From: Cordia subcordata
Lineage: Eukaryota > Streptophyta > Magnoliopsida > Boraginales > Cordiaceae
Assembly: GCA_028554755.1 (NCBI GenBank)
Contig: JAPTOF010000016.1
Span: 13,512,001 to 13,576,000 of the forward strand
Direction: 5' to 3'
DNA: 64,000 nucleotides
Shown here: piece by piece, positions 1-13,399 of the stretch
Layout: each line of letters starts with the position of its first letter
Numbering within the stretch: the stretch's first letter is position 1
Program-made: the position numbers and the translations under genes
The notes under the pieces: model-generated
What the model was told of the DNA's origin: nothing
Database searches by the model: none
What the model saw: the letters and a program-made list of their open reading frames with translations, nothing else

Positions 1-2215
1 GTTAAAGATTGCCGCCCCAAGAAAGTGCTTCAAGATAGTAGTTTTGAGATTCTTTTCAAGTGCATGGGAAGTGATGAATGCAAGAATATCATGTCAATTT
101 ATGAGTGCATCCAAGATGTTGACAAGTGCAAGGCCTTTTCTCCATATTCTTCTACACATTCAAAGAAGAGGTGATCTCTTGTCTCACACCTAAGATTGCA
201 AAAAACACAAGATGTGTTGAATTCCAAACTCCAAATAAGCAAGCAAAATTTTGTGCTAAGCTGATCATAGCAAGCAAGCCAAATAATGAAGCTATGCTTT
301 GGAATATGCCCCTTGAACCAAACCACATTGAACCAAGAAAAGTTGTTCCTTTTGGTAGAAATATGCCCAAGTCTATTGAAACTGAAGTTGCCATCTTTTG
401 TAAGATTCCAATGGACAAAATTCTCATTATCAACGTTGAAGTGCAAATTGTGTCTATTAGGAGAGAAATCTAAGAGATGAATAGGCCAATCCCAATTTGA
501 ATGAGTAAGAACTTCACTAACCTTTGCAAAGAAATGTGGATAAGGAAACGTGTTACTCTAGTGGTGAAAAGAAGACCACAGGGATGCCAAAGATCATGCC
601 AAAAAGTGTTGATGTGCCATTGCCAATAGAATGAATGATATGCTCCCTTACATGCTCATGGCTCTTCAAGATTATTTTAAGAATCCAACTAGCATCCATG
701 TTGCAATTAAGTGTCCAAATTGATTTCTCCTTGATGTAATTTGTGTGTACTTATTTGCTCCAAAGAGAGTTTTTGCAAGCATACATTCTCCAAAAGACCT
801 TGATCCCTGAAGCCAAATTAATGTCATGAAGGCTTCTAATACCCAAGCCACCCTTCTTCATTGGGAGACAAACATCATGCCAAGCAATCTTAGGAGCCGT
901 GCCCCTCCAAAGAAATGCCTCGAATTTTGACTCAATAGTTTTGGTCACACCCTTGGGAATGAAAATAGGATCAACCCAATAAGCCATAATTTGAATAAGT
1001 GTTACTTTAATGAGAAGAGTTCTTTTGGCAAAAGAAAGCCACTTTGTAGTCAAGTGCTCAAGTTTGTTGGAGTTTTTCTCACTAAGAGGGAGGCAATCAC
1101 TCTTTCTCAATTTCCTTGAAACAAGAGGTATACCAAGGTATCTAATGGGGAGAGCGCCTTCTTAGAAACCCAAAAAATCAAGAATTCTATCTTTTCCATT
1201 GCAAGTGAGACCACCCAAGAAAATGTCACTTTTGGAGGGGTTAACTTTGAAGCCAAAAATGTCATAAAATTGCTCCAAAGTATCACAAATGCTTTGAAGT
1301 GAACTCATGTTCCCTTTGCAAAAAATGAACAAGTCATCCGTAAAACAAAGGTGATTTAAGTCAAGTTTTGCACATTTTGAATGAAAACCAAAGTTTGGGT
1401 TTTTCTTCAAATCACTGAGCATGCAAGAAAGGACTTCCATACAAATCACAAACATATAGGGGGAGAAAGGATTCCATTGATGAATGCCATTTGCACTATG
1501 AAAATAACCCTCAAGACTCCCATTAATACCAATAGAATACCTTGGTGTAGAGATGCATTCCATAATCCATCCAACAAACATAGTAGAAAACTTAAAGCAA
1601 GAAAAGCATCTTCAATGAACTTCTAATTAATAGAATCAAAAGCTTTCATGAGATCCATTTTAAGGGCACATCTAGAGAAATGTGAGCTCTTGTATACCCT
1701 CTTAGGAGATCATGGGCAAGAAGAATATTTTCATTAATGAGTTTACCCTTGAGGAAGGCCGATGATTGCAAGAGATGATGAAGCACAAGCAATCTTTGAT
1801 TTTATTTGCAATCAACTTTGTAATGCAATTATAGATGGTGTTGCAACAAGAGATTGGCCTATAATATTTCACCATTGTAGGATTTTGGACCTTAGGAACA
1901 AGTGCAATTATAGTAGAATTTACCTCTTTAAGCATCTTGCTTGAATCAAAGAAAGAGGTAATAGCTTGGATCACATCTTCTTCAATAATATACCAAGAAG
2001 CCATGTAAAAATGAGAAGTGAAACCATCCGGGCCAGGCCTCATATTTGGATTAAGAGAGATAAGACTTGCTTTGATTTTCTCCTTGGAGATAAAGGCAAT
2101 ATACTTTTGGGCAACATGATCATAGATTGTTTTCCCTAAGATTTGATTTACAAGATCCACATTTGAACAAGTTCTTGTGGGAGTGCCAAGGAGGTTCTTC
2201 AAATACTTTAAGAAG
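1..2215 (-). mobile_element. L1-type LINE, 5'-truncated relic
   Basis: A non-LTR retrotransposon read on the minus strand. Reverse-transcriptase pieces run from about 2202 down to 99 and the element continues past the left edge of the window, so its 3' tail is not visible. The endonuclease domain expected upstream of the reverse transcriptase is absent: similarity stops near 2215, where AT-rich DNA begins. This fits the 5' truncation usual for LINEs. No target duplication can be tested because one end is outside the window. Confidence 0.85.
99..2202 (-). pseudogene. LINE ORF2 reverse transcriptase, broken
   Basis: Four open pieces in order on the minus strand make up a plant L1 ORF2 C-terminal half. 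2202-1702 holds the fingers region (GPDGF, then a YYRPIS motif). 1581-1162 holds the palm, with the catalytic motif as FTDDL at about 1330-1344 (FADD in most plant LINEs). 1110-751 holds the thumb and the conserved GGLGIRSL stretch. 446-99 is the zinc-binding zf-RVT region, with spaced Cys and His residues (CVFC, then H and C). Stops and frameshifts separate the pieces, so no functional protein is made. Identification rests on motif order; the subfamily is not determined. Confidence 0.85.
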
Positions 2216-2217
2216 TT

Positions 2218-2757
2218 TAAACATGCTTATTGAATCTAATCTTTTTACAATGTTAGTTATAAATTAGGCCCAATTATCCACGTCCAAATATAAACAAATT
2301 ATGCCATATTATAAATATTTCAAATTTGGGCCACTGAGTTGTAATTTCCTTTTACTATTAGCCCAATGAACTAAAAAACTAAGCGAACTAAATGTGTTGA
2401 GTGGACCAAAAATTTGACATTGGGCAGCATTTTTTATTAGCGCAATACATGGCCCATTATTAACCCTATCAAATTTAATATAAATAAAATTGTCAATTTT
2501 GTATAAATAATTTTTGCCTAAAAATTCATATACATGACATTTATTTAATATATTTAATAATGACGCAAAATTCACAATTAATTTGTCATTTGGCCAATTT
2601 CAACAAAATTTAAATCTAAGAATATGTACATATTGTTTAAGCATTCTTATATAATGTGATCTTTTTACAATATTATTTGTAACTTGGCCCAAATTATCAA
2701 CATCCAAATGAAAATAGACAATGCCATATGATAAATTTTCCAAATTCGGGCCACTGC
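2218..2757. repeat. Diverged direct repeat pair of about 120 bp
   Basis: The stretch 2218-2335 recurs at 2638-2755. Both share a tract ending in ggccaa/gcccaa...gggccactg, with scattered substitutions. No coding capacity is apparent between them; the only open frame (2575-2309, minus) is low-complexity and spans the repeat. It could be a duplicated fragment of an unknown element. Confidence 0.6.
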
Positions 2758-2925
2758 TTTATTTTGCATATGAGATCGATTCATCTTCCGGATGAAAGGC
2801 TATTATTCTGTCATATTTGCATTTAATGTGCTTCTCCAGATGAGCCCCATTTTTTTTTTCTCTATTTGTATCTATATATTTGATTTTGTTTTTCCCTATT
2901 CTCTTAGTTCATTTCAATCTTCTAA

Positions 2926-3156
2926 GGGCTCATTTGGATTGGCTTTTTTCAAAAGCATTTTTTTAACAGTTTTTTAAAAATAACTTTTTTTGAGAAACTG
3001 AAAATTATGGCTTCTAAAAAAAGCTGTATTTGAGCTTTTTTCAGAGTTTCAGTTTTTTTTGGAAGCCAAATCAAATAATTATTGCAAATTTAATAAAACT
3101 TTTTTAGGAAAAAAAAGTGGTTTTTTTCTTTAAAAAAAGCCAATCCAAACAGGCCA
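2926..3156. mobile_element. Tourist-like MITE (family 1)
   Basis: About 231 bp bounded by imperfect terminal inverted repeats: GGGCTCATTTGGATTGGCTT on the left against the complement of AAGCCAATCCAAACAGGCC on the right. It is flanked by the trinucleotide TAA on both sides (2923-2925 and 3157-3159). A 3-bp TAA/TTA duplication with such ends is characteristic of PIF/Harbinger-derived Tourist MITEs. The interior is A/T runs with no coding potential. A related copy lies at 33658-33875. Confidence 0.75.
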
Positions 3157-5082
3157 TAATTGAAGGTAATATATTCTCTTTCCTTCAATTTTCACTGTTT
3201 TAAAAGTTCATTCATTTTAAATCTTTAAAATCGTTGCTTGAATGTTTGCTTTGTTATAGTTATATCGGTTGATTTTAATGATATTTTTATTTTACGTTCG
3301 ATTGTAATTTTTTTGATTCCGTTATCTTTTTTCCTAATATGTTGTCCATTCCTTATTAATCATATTTTTTTCCGGAAAGAAAAAACAATTTGCAACTAAG
3401 TTTGACTTGTGTTATTTTGAGTTCATTAGATTTTAAATTTATTACATTTTAGTTATTCATGTTTATTTGACTGCATATGTGTTGAGGTTTAAAGATGCAA
3501 AATATTGAAAAAAACAATGAAAGTCTTTTGTTTTTTCTATAAATAAATTTGACGTTAGAATAATTCAATTGATTATTTTATCTGTTTGGGTTTTTTTTAG
3601 TGTGTTCAGTTGGATGCATTGTTTTTAGTTTCTATGCTTTTAATCCAGATATATGAACTTTGCAAGGTAAATCTGATTAATATATTTGGCCCTTTTTTGT
3701 TTGTATTTGTTATCTACCATAGTGGCTTAGGTTTTTTAATATAATTTCTTCCAATTATTTTGTTTCTTCTTGATTTTATAGTTTTTAACATATTCTAGGT
3801 AAGTTTCATGGATTCTTAATGCTCTTTCTTAAAAGTTAATTTGTTCACTTTATACCTTTTGCACATCATACTAATTTTTTTTTATTTTTTGCATTTTAAT
3901 GCACTTATTATGATATTATCTTCGATGATGATTAAAACAAATATCATGAGTTTCCAATTCCTTTAGTGTATTTATTGATTAGGCGTATGTCTTTTCATTT
4001 TGATATGAACTTCCCTTCATGTTTATGCTGCCAGTGTCTTCTTTTACAATCTTACTATTAATTGTGTTACATAACATTCGAAATAAATTAGTTTTATTTA
4101 CTGATTTGTTAATTTTTTTTATTATTGTGCTTAATTTTCGATTTTCGCTTATAATAGTATGATACATACTATAACTAGAATAATTTTAAGTGTATCTGTG
4201 TATTTTCTAGTATGATTATTCATTTTCTACTAAATATTTAATTTATATGTTGTGTCCATCATACAATTTTTTTATTTTGGAATTTGTTACATATATAATC
4301 TTATTGGCCCTCGATGATGTCTAAATGCATTTTTCCGTGAAGGGTTTGTTCACATATAATCAATGCTTACTGATTTTGTTTTTGTGCTCTTTAAATTTGA
4401 TGTGATAGAATTCTTTCTAATTATGCTGCCAGTTTTTACTTTCACACTTTCATGGTTAATTTACACTTTATTTAAATATGTATCTTAATATATGCATTTT
4501 TTTCTGAGAAGGCCAATTTTTTCATATAAAACTAAAGTGTTTTATATGTCATTAATTAAGTAGGTTATTTATATATTACCTCTAATATTTCTTTTTCATA
4601 ATTTGAATTGTTTTTATTTTAAAATATAATTTGATAGTTGTCCTACTTTAATATATGGCACTTTGAGGATAAACGAGTTAAGAAAACCATTAAAATAATT
4701 GAGAAAATTGTATAATTTATATTTGAATATTGGGTCTATAATGATGAAATATGAATGAATTTATATTTGCTATATTATCATTTGATCTTCCATGATTTCT
4801 CTTCTACTTTAAAATAATATACAAAATATAACTAAAGTTGAAGGATTTCATGGAGGATCAAATGATTTGTTACAATGTAATTAATTTTTTATATTTTTGA
4901 GATAGGCCCTAAATATTAAATTTATTAGTAAGTAATAATTACTCATTTGTCTTTACTTACATTTTATTATTTGAAATAATTTATATCGATCGTAATACTT
5001 TTAATAATCATTTCTTAATTATTCTATTTGTGTATACGATTTATATTATTAAAATATTTTTTCTATTTTTTTATATTGTAGG
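3157..5082. other. AT-rich stretch without recognisable gene
   Basis: Very AT-rich, T-biased DNA with no convincing open frame. It precedes the first Helitron coding piece, so it may be the 5' leader and an intron of that element. No Helitron 5' terminus (TC followed by TCTACTA-like sequence after an A) could be placed with confidence. Nothing else is recognised. Confidence 0.4.
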
Positions 5083-5091
5083 ACTATTTTT

Positions 5092-6261
5092 ATACGAATT
5101 TCTAGGAGAAATGGAATGCCCGCTATATTAGAAAAACAATTAATCAAGCAAAGCAAAGAAAAGGTTGTTAAAATGTCATATACTTAAATTAAGTACAAAA
5201 ATTTGTATATTTTTTAAACAAATTTTCTAGTTATTTTGTTATCGTGTCATTTTTTTTTTTTTTTTGGTTATGTCGGGGTCATCACTACTTGATAATGTTG
5301 GAGGCATTAATGTAGTGGAATCAACGTTTACAAATTTCAATATAGATAATGCATCAATTAACTTATATTCTTGCAATGCTTCAAGCTTAAAATCTCCGCT
5401 AATCAATTTGAATATGCATGCAAACTTCGTAATTCTACCATTAGTTGCAACATCACCATCTTTGGTTATTAATGCATCAAATTTCAATCATGTTCTTCAA
5501 ATTAATCCAAGGCTTTATGAAGGCAACATTAGCCCATTTCAAACTCCATATTTTGGTCAAATCCCTCAAAAAGATCAAGGTGTAACTGACAAAAGTATTT
5601 CAAGGTCTAAGAGAAAAGAAATATTACAAGCAAAAGGTTTTAAAGGTTAATATATTATTAACTTTTTTATATTTATTTTTGTTAAAATGATTTATCTTAT
5701 TTTATCTTAAAATCTATATATTAATTTTAATTTATGTTTTATGTGGGAAAAAATGTGGATGGATGTCAAAATTTAAATGTTAGTGTACAAACATCTGTAG
5801 ATATTCCTTCTAGTCCCAACATTGCATCAAGCATGAATGATTTATCTGTAAAAGAATTGCAATGTAATAATAGCTCTATTGCTTTTGGTAGTGTATCAAA
5901 TTTGCGATTTAAGTTAGACAAGGAGAATTTTGAAATGTATTCAACAAGCACGAGTAGGGTGAAAAGAAAGCGATTTAAGAGGCAACCATTGCGTAATATT
6001 ACAAATTGTGTTTCTAATCTTACAAATGATTTTGTCATGTGTTCTAATGTTGAAATGCAATACACTCCTCAACTAGTAATGCAAACAAATCCAATGAATC
6101 TTGAAAATTTTAATGCAAATTTAATTTCAAATGATTATCATACTAATTGTGTCCCAGTTGACGTAAATAGTAATCAAGATATTGTGTTAATTTTCAATGG
6201 AACCAAAAGAGAAAAAGAAGAAAAAGGTAGTATGTTAATTTTAGTTAAAGCATACACATGA
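5092..6261 (+). pseudogene. Helitron protein N-terminal exons, relic
   Basis: Three pieces upstream of the Helitron N domain look like the poorly conserved, serine/asparagine-rich head of a Helitron helicase. A short exon near 5110-5161 reads MPAILEKQLIKQSKEK before a possible GT donor. An open piece follows at 5264-5650 (ending SRSKRKEILQAKGFKG) and another at about 5734-6261, with a basic KRKRFKRQPLRNITN tract. Spacing by AT-rich gaps suggests introns. Assignment is by position and by the basic tract, which is typical of these proteins; taken alone the pieces would not be recognised. Confidence 0.5.
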
Positions 6262-6824
6262 ATTCATAATAAATCAATTATAAGTTTTATTACACTTCAT
6301 GATCTGTTTTTTTTTATTTTATTTTTATGAATGTTACCTTATATTATTTTCTAATAATTGAATTACGAGAGGAGATGATGCTTTGAATGTTTCTAAACAT
6401 AATGAAGAGTTCAATGTTAATGATCAACTGCCTACTACAAATAATGAATGTATATATATTTTTTCTAATCTTATATTTTTGTATTATCATATATGATTAT
6501 TAAATTATAAATACTATACTATTGTAGATGTTGCCATAAATGGTGACTAAGAAATGGATAATGAAGTTATTATTATTGATAGTATAGATTATATTTTATT
6601 ATTATTATTTCAAAAAAGTAATAATAAATTGTCGTGGTTAAAAAATAAAATAAATTAGAAGTATGCAATCCATTCATAAAAATTTGCTCAATATTATTAC
6701 ATTATATAATTTTATTATATTAATATTTTTTCTTAATTTTAATATTTTTATTTGTTTAAACGTATATTAATTTTTTTTTAAAAAATATATATGGCATGAA
6801 TATATTTTAATGTTGTTATTATTT

Positions 6825-7881
6825 TTAGATTATGTTGATCTTGGTGATCTTGTACAGGAATGTTGTCATTATGAAGCCCTTTATTGGTTTGATGAGTGCG
6901 TTAGAAAAGATGTAAATTCTACCAAGCTAGAGGTCTCATTGTGTTGTATGTATGGGAAAGTACAATTACCTTTATTGAATAATCATCTAGAATATCTTAG
7001 ACCAATGGTGTTCCAAACTGATAATCCTTTAAGTAAACATTTCGTGGATAACATAAACATGATGTTTTCATTTATTTTAATGGAAGGCATAATTGACACA
7101 CTGGTAAATAATGGGCATATTTGTTTAGATTGAATGGCCAAAATTATCATCGCATTGGAAGCTTGAATTCTGGTATTGGATCTAAACCCAAATTTGCTCA
7201 GTTGTATATTTATAATATTACAAATGAGGTTTCAAATAGATTGAGTACATTCAGGTAAGATTTATATAATTGATAATATTTGTTACTAATAATTTTTCAC
7301 TATATGCCATCAAAATTCTTATATTGATCATTAATTTAAATTAGCATTTAATTATGTAGGAATTTTGAAGATTATAATCATCTCGATGATGTCATTGTGG
7401 AAAATTTGAAAAATATGTTTGATGAGCATAACCTTATAGCAAAATGTTTTTGCACGGCACGAGTAAGATTTAATAAGGATCTAGGTGCATTAGCTAAACT
7501 TCAGTTGATTGGCAAAAGAAATAAGGATGGTACAACATACAATCTTCCAATAGCTATTGAAGTTGTAGCTTTAATTGTTGGTGGTATTTCTAACTTAGAA
7601 CGTGAGAGAGATATCATTGTTGAGAAACAAGATGGGCATTTGAAGCATATTTGTCAGTTGCATTCTCTATACCTGCCAATGCAATACCCTATTCTATTTC
7701 CATATAGGGAAGATGGATACTCAACTAATGTGTTACATAGGGATGGCCATGAAGGAGTGCAAAAGAGTAAAATTGTCAAGGCAAGAGTTTTTTCTTTTAG
7801 AATCCAGACGCGAAATGCGGAAGCATGTACATTACTGATGGCAAGGAGATTATTTTAGCAGTGTATTTTTAATGCATACCC
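6825..7881 (+). pseudogene. Helitron_like_N domain, 5' part
   Basis: Begins with LGDLVQECCHYEALYWFDE, a degenerate form of the Cys-containing start of the Helitron N domain, followed by KVQLPLL and a MFSF motif. A shift near 7120 moves the reading to a GQNYHRIGSL-like stretch, then KPKFAQLYIY. After a probable intron (about 7256-7360) it resumes with DEHNLIAK, RVRFNKD, IGKRNKDGTTYNLP and RDIIVEKQDG. LPMQYPILFPY and a final RRLF, stop, Q...NAY follow. Translation is cut inside the codons for NAY-T by the copia insertion and resumes at 16783. An in-frame stop lies at about 7857. Confidence 0.8.
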
Positions 7882-9404
7882 TGAAGGAATTTTGTGAAAC
7901 TTTTCACAAAATTCTTCCAAGATCAGGCTCTTGAATTAAAATTCTCAAGAAGAACATGAGAAATACCTAAAATAAAGATCTGTGTTCTTGACGAATAGCC
8001 TTGCGGAAGCTTGATCTTTCTCCTCTTCGTACGTAGCCAAGATCTATTGATGGAGGCTAGGGTTTTAAGAGAGGAGGAAAAAAAATTTTTCTCTGCAGAA
8101 AACTAATAATAGTAATGAATAATACGTACAATATCTCTCCTCTTATAGAACAAAAAAAGTTGGGCCTTCACAAGTCCCAGGCTCAATTCCTCCAACCTAA
8201 TTGGGCCCAAACCTTTTAGCCCAATTAGGAATTAAATCACTATTTAATTCTTAACCTATTTAGCCCAAGATTTAAATAATGCCACATTTTCTGTGCTAGC
8301 AGAAAATAGATGAAATAAAATCTGTGACCTCTTAATAATTAATATTAAATATTTAATTCTTAATTAAATATTCAAACATAAATTATTAATAATTAATTCC
8401 CTTATTTAATTCACAATCAAATAATGGAATATTTAATTCTCAATTAAATATAATAGATCAATCCATCAATAAAATTATCGACCTTTTGCGCGGCTCCGTA
8501 GGTTCAAACTTAAGCCGGTAATACAAGGACAATTTTTGTACCAACCAGAGATACCGTCTAGCAACTGTTCCCAACGTCTGGATAAGTCGAAAGATTGCAA
8601 GGCAACTATCAATGAACCTGGGCACTATAGAAGATCCCTTATGACCCTCGATGTTCTGGAACAACCCTAGGAGCATGGTTAACTATCAAATTTGTAACTA
8701 GTTATTCTATATTAAGTCTTAATCTTGTCATGACTTATCACGACATGTCTCCGTGACACATCGCGCAGAAAGCTTTGACCAAAGACTTAATGAGTTAGGA
8801 CTAGGCGGAACATCATTCTCCCAATACCTAGAACGGGTCAATCCCATCTTGTCCTACACATTGGCTTCATGACACTTGCTCGCACCAAGTAACCCTTTAT
8901 CACCAAATTGGAAATTCGGGTAGTCTAGCATCAAAGTACGAGAAATAATTCGTAAGCCTCTATGGTAGTCTCAGGTCGAAGGGAATACTACAACCATGTG
9001 TACCACAAACAATCCTTTGACAGTAGAGTAAGTACCATAGAATGCTTGTAAGCAAGTCATGTTCAGTAAGCATGTCTTTACACCCTACCTGTGTGTCACA
9101 CTAGTGTCCCAACACCCATTGGTCATGAGGACGACCAACCCATGTGACAAACAATAACCTCCACTCGAAGGAATTGACGTCCTAGTACTAATTGCATCAT
9201 TTGGTTATGAACAGATTTTAAGAATAATCAGAACCAAGCCTCATTCACATGATCCCACGTAGTTGTTCTAAGGAACTATATCATGATCAAAATAAGAGAA
9301 GATTGTGTGATATGATGTATTAGCCAAATATTATTAAGATAACTCATATGTAAACAATTCTAGAAATACAATAGATGACTGAATTTAGGACACTATTGCT
9401 AACA
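7882..9404 (-). repeat. Copia 3' LTR
   Basis: Direct copy of 15270-16782. On the plus strand it begins TGAAGGAATT and ends GCTAACA, giving the TG...CA ends of an LTR. The element reads on the minus strand, so this is its 3' LTR. It lies immediately left of the polypurine tract. It is about 1523 bp against 1513 for its partner, with many substitutions and small indels. Confidence 0.92.
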
Positions 9405-9418
9405 ATCTCCCACTTAGA
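9405..9418 (-). other. Copia polypurine tract
   Basis: Read on the minus strand the sequence next to the 3' LTR is AAGTGGGAGATT. This is the common copia polypurine tract that primes plus-strand DNA synthesis. Its position abutting the LTR fixes the LTR boundary. Confidence 0.85.
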
Positions 9419-9419
9419 C

Positions 9420-11039
9420 TAAAGCCAGTCGGATCTGTATCCTAAACCCATCTTTTCTCCATGTGAATTGAACTCTTTGATCCTGAGGGCCTTAGTAAAT
9501 GGGTCAGCCAAATTCTCTTTACTGTCGATCTTCTACAAAATGACGTCACCTCTAGCTACAATCTCTCGGATCAGGTGGTAATGTCTCAGCACATGTTTGG
9601 TTTTCTGGTGGGATCGAGGTTCCTTCACTTGAGCAATGGCGCCAGTACTATCACTGAAGATTGTGATTGGACCAGCTATGTCAGGAACAACCCCAAGCTT
9701 AGTTATGAATTTCTTGAGCCAAACTGCTTCCTTCGCCGCATCAGACGCTGCTATGTATTACACTTCATAGACAAAATTAGCCATGGTTTGTTGCTTGGAA
9801 CTCTTCCAGCAGATAGCTCCATTATTTTAAGGTAAACATAGACCCCGACACACTTTTACTATCATCCCTATCTGACTGGAAGCTAGAATCAGTATAACCT
9901 ACCAGTTTCATGATAGGATCCCTAAAGACAAGCCATAGGTCTTTAGTATTTCTTAAATACTTAAGAATAGTCTTTGCTACTTGCTAATGTCTCTCATCGG
10001 GATCAAATTGGTATCTACTGACCACTCCTAAGGAATAAGCCACATCAGGCCTCGTACATGTCATAGCATACATGACAGATCCTATTGCTGAAGCATAAGG
10101 GACTCTACTCATACGCTCTTTCTCCTAAAGAGTTGAGAGACTATCCTTCTTGGAGAGATAAATTCCATGTCCTATTGGAAGATAGCCCTTCTTGGAATTT
10201 TTCATGTTAAACCTTTTCAGCACAGTGTTTATGTACATGGATTGGGACAATCCTAACAACCTCTTAGATCTATCTCTATAGATCTTGATCTTGAGGATAT
10301 AGGAAGTCTTTCCCAAATCCTTCATGGAGAACTGGGATGAAAGCCATAACTTCACATTTTGTAATGTAGAAATATCATTTCCTATAAGGAGAATGTTATC
10401 CACATACAATACTAAGAATGTGACCACATGTCTATTAGCCCATTTATAAATGCAAGGTCCTTCTTCGTTCTTAACAAAGCCATACGTTTTGACGACCTTG
10501 TCAAAACGTATGTTTTAACTCCAAGAAGCTCGCTTGAGTCCATAAATAGACTTTTGAAGGTTACACACTTTAGACTCATCTGTAGATGTGAAGCCTTCAG
10601 GTTGTGTCATGTACACTTCCTATTCTAGCTCACCATTAAGGAAAGCTATTTTGACATCCATTTGCCAAATCTCATAGTCTAAGTGCGCAACTATAGCAAG
10701 CATGATACAAACTGACTTGAGCATCGCTACAGGAGAAAATGTTTTGTCATAGGCAATACCATGACGTTGCCAATATCCCTTAGCAACCAAATGGGCTTTG
10801 TAGGTCTCCACCTTCCCATTTGCTTCTCGCTTTCGTTTGAAAACCCATTTACAACCAATAGGTTTAATCTTTCCAGGTGGATCAACTAATGCCCACACAT
10901 TATTGATTTTCATGGATTCCATTTTAGATTCCGTGGCCTTAAGCCATTCATCGGAGTCGTACCTTTGCATGGCATCCATATAGGTGATCGGATCCTCATC
11001 ATTTTCATCTAGTTCGATGGGATCACTGTCTCGAACCAA
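9420..11039 (-). pseudogene. Copia reverse transcriptase and RNase H, broken
   Basis: 11039-10620 carries the start of RVT_2: DEWLKA, then IGCKWVFKRKREANGKVE and QMDVKIAFLNGELE, with the first catalytic Asp. After a break, 10427-10125 carries the second catalytic motif, where YVDD reads YVDN (about 10395-10406), so the active site is damaged. Frames from about 10110 to 9420 keep RNase H hallmarks with stops between them: TRPDVAY-like, the SD of the tRNA-primed copia RNase H, a KHV-like stretch and an LADPFTKAL-like end. It would have copied the element's RNA into DNA. Confidence 0.85.
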
Positions 11040-11534
11040 GAATCCATAACTAATTGGTTGACGAAGTACTCTACTAGATCTCCTAAGTGATGCCTCTGTA
11101 ATAGCTTCAGGATTTGGTTCCCTAACCTAATCCTGTCTTGTATGTTCAACTAAAGATGTTTGTACTTCACCAAGCTCAATAGTAGAGGTAGTTCTCTCTT
11201 GTTCGAAAAACTCTTTTTCTAGAAAGATTGCTCTAGCAGCTACAAACACCTTTTGTTCTTCAACATGATAAAAGTAGTATCCCCTAGACTTTCTAGGGTA
11301 TCCCACAAATCTACATTTGTTACATTTTGGATCTAGCTTGTCAGTTTGAAGATGTTTAACGTATGCCGAACACCCCTAAACCTTGAGGTAAGAAAGTGTT
11401 GGTCTACTAACATGCCACATCCCATATGGTGTCTTTTCTACTAACTTGCTAGGTACTTTATTCAGCACATGAGCAGCTATCTCAAGAGCATATCCTTAGA
11501 AGGATATGGGTAGATCCGTGTGTCCCATCATGGA

Positions 11535-12502
11535 TCAAACCATGTCCAACAGTGTTCGATTTCTCCTTTCAGATACACCATTATGTTGTGGTGTACCTGG
11601 AAGAGTCCATTGAGAGAGAATCCCATTCTCTTCTAGGTAACTCAAAAACTCATTAGAAAGATATGCTCCTCCATGATCAGATCGTAGGATCTTAATACTC
11701 TTTCCAGTTTGTTTTTCTACCTCACTCCTGTATCTCCTGAACATTTCAAAAGACTCTGATTTATGTCTCATCAAATAGACATACCCATACCTAGATAGGT
11801 CATCAGTGAATGTAATGAAGTAGGAATACCCACCTCTAGCACTTATGCTCATGGGCCTACAAACATCTATGTGTATAATGCCCAAGAGTTCCATAGCTCG
11901 ATCACCTTTTCCAGTAAAAAGGATTTGGTCATTTTTCCAAGTAGACAAGACTCATAAGTCAGTAGTGACTCAGGATCACAAATGTCAAGAAACCCTTCCT
12001 TAACTAACTTTGTTAATCCTATCCTTGTTAATATGACCAAGTTTATAGTGACAAAGATATGTATCTAAAGTAGTTCCTATTTGGGACATTTATTGCTAAC
12101 ATGCAAGATGTAGGCAGGCTGTGTCAAAATATAAATCCCATGTCCCAATTGTCCATTAAAAACACAAACATTATTCAAAATAATGTCAATACCATTATTG
12201 GAAATTCTAAAGGAATATCCATCTTGAACTAACAGCCCAATTGAAATAATGTTCAAAACAAAATCCGAATAAAAGAAAACATCAAAAAGACTAAAGTTCA
12301 TAGAATTGATATCTAGAGATAAACACCTTAACGCTAGTGCTGGAATAGGATTCCCATTGCTAAGGCTCAGGTATCGCTCTTCATCTTTGAACTTCATACT
12401 GACTTGCAGGCCTTGTAATGAATTGCAAATATGATAAAGACTGCTTGTATCTAATACATAGGTGGTAGAGTCTATGACACTAAAGTTGCAAGGAGTAATC
12501 AT
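11535..12502 (-). pseudogene. Copia protease and integrase, broken
   Basis: 12502-12077 is the protease region. The expected DSG catalytic triad is degraded to DTSS (LDTSSLYHIC), and a conserved LLVQDGY stretch follows. About 12070-11950 contains the GAG pre-integrase zinc region (HYKLGHINKDRI) in shifted frames. 11948-11535 is the integrase core, with the first Asp in HIDVCRP, the second in RSDHGGAY and the Glu in GVSERRNRTL; all three acidic residues are present. The C-terminal part, down to about 11050, has stops. The original role was proteolytic maturation and insertion of cDNA. Confidence 0.85.
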
Positions 12503-12552
12503 TTACATACCTTGCTGAGCAACCTGTTGCTTTCTTCTAGGCCTGTTTGGAT

Positions 12553-13398
12553 CTAAGGACGCCAAATATTGATGACAATTCCTCTTCCAATGTCCAAGCT
12601 ACTTACAGAAGCAACACTCTGCTTGGCTCTTGTCAACCTTTTCTTTGCGGGCTTGATTTTGCTACTGTGTGGGCTTATTGATCCCACCTCGGGCTTTGGA
12701 CGCATTTTTGTTTTTCTTTTTGCCTTTCTTAAAACCTTTGCGTCTTGAGGATGAGACACCTCCCATTACATGAACAGGCTTTCTTAGGAGCAAGTTATCT
12801 TTCTTAAAGGTTTGTAACAGTCCTAGTAACCCATGGTCGTTAACAACAGGCTTGTTCATCTTGTACTAATTCAAGAAGTAGAGAAAAGATGGAGGGAACG
12901 AGTTAAGAATGACATCCTTGCCAAGCTGTTCCTAAAGTGGAAAGCCTAGCTTAGCCAGCTTCTCAATGTTTTCTATCATGTACAATGCATGATCAGTAAC
13001 TGATGTGCCTTCCTTCATTTTGGCGCCGAAAATAGCACATGAAGTTCTTAGTCTTTTAGCATCATCCGATGTGCCGAACGACTCATTCAACCCTTGAATG
13101 ATAGCCTCAGGCTGTGAATCCTCAAACTTGCGACAAAACTCGTCATTTTTCGCAACCCTCATAATGCAGCAAACCGTAACTCTATCATCAAGCCATTTTT
13201 TATAGCGTCGACGATCTATTGTGGGTGCATTAGTAGCAGGCTCCGCAAGTGTTGAATCAATAAGAATATACAAGATACTTCATGTTCAAGCACAATGCGC
13301 AACCTTTGATACCAACTATCAAAGTTGGGCCCAGTGAGCTTCTCACTATCCAATAGTGATCTTAAAGACAACGTGTTAGCCATTAAATCTGCAAACAA
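12553..13398 (-). pseudogene. Copia gag, broken
   Basis: The frame opens at 13398 with ANTLSLRSLLDSEKLTGPNF, the usual start of copia gag (UBN2/DUF4219 type). It shifts at about 13273 to a piece ending IEKLAKLGFPL (12932). It then passes through a lysine-rich linker (12859-12662) to a zinc knuckle read as CFCK, stop, LGHWKRNC near 12590. The knuckle would bind genomic RNA; here it contains a stop codon. At least two frameshifts are present. Confidence 0.85.
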
Positions 13399-13399
13399 T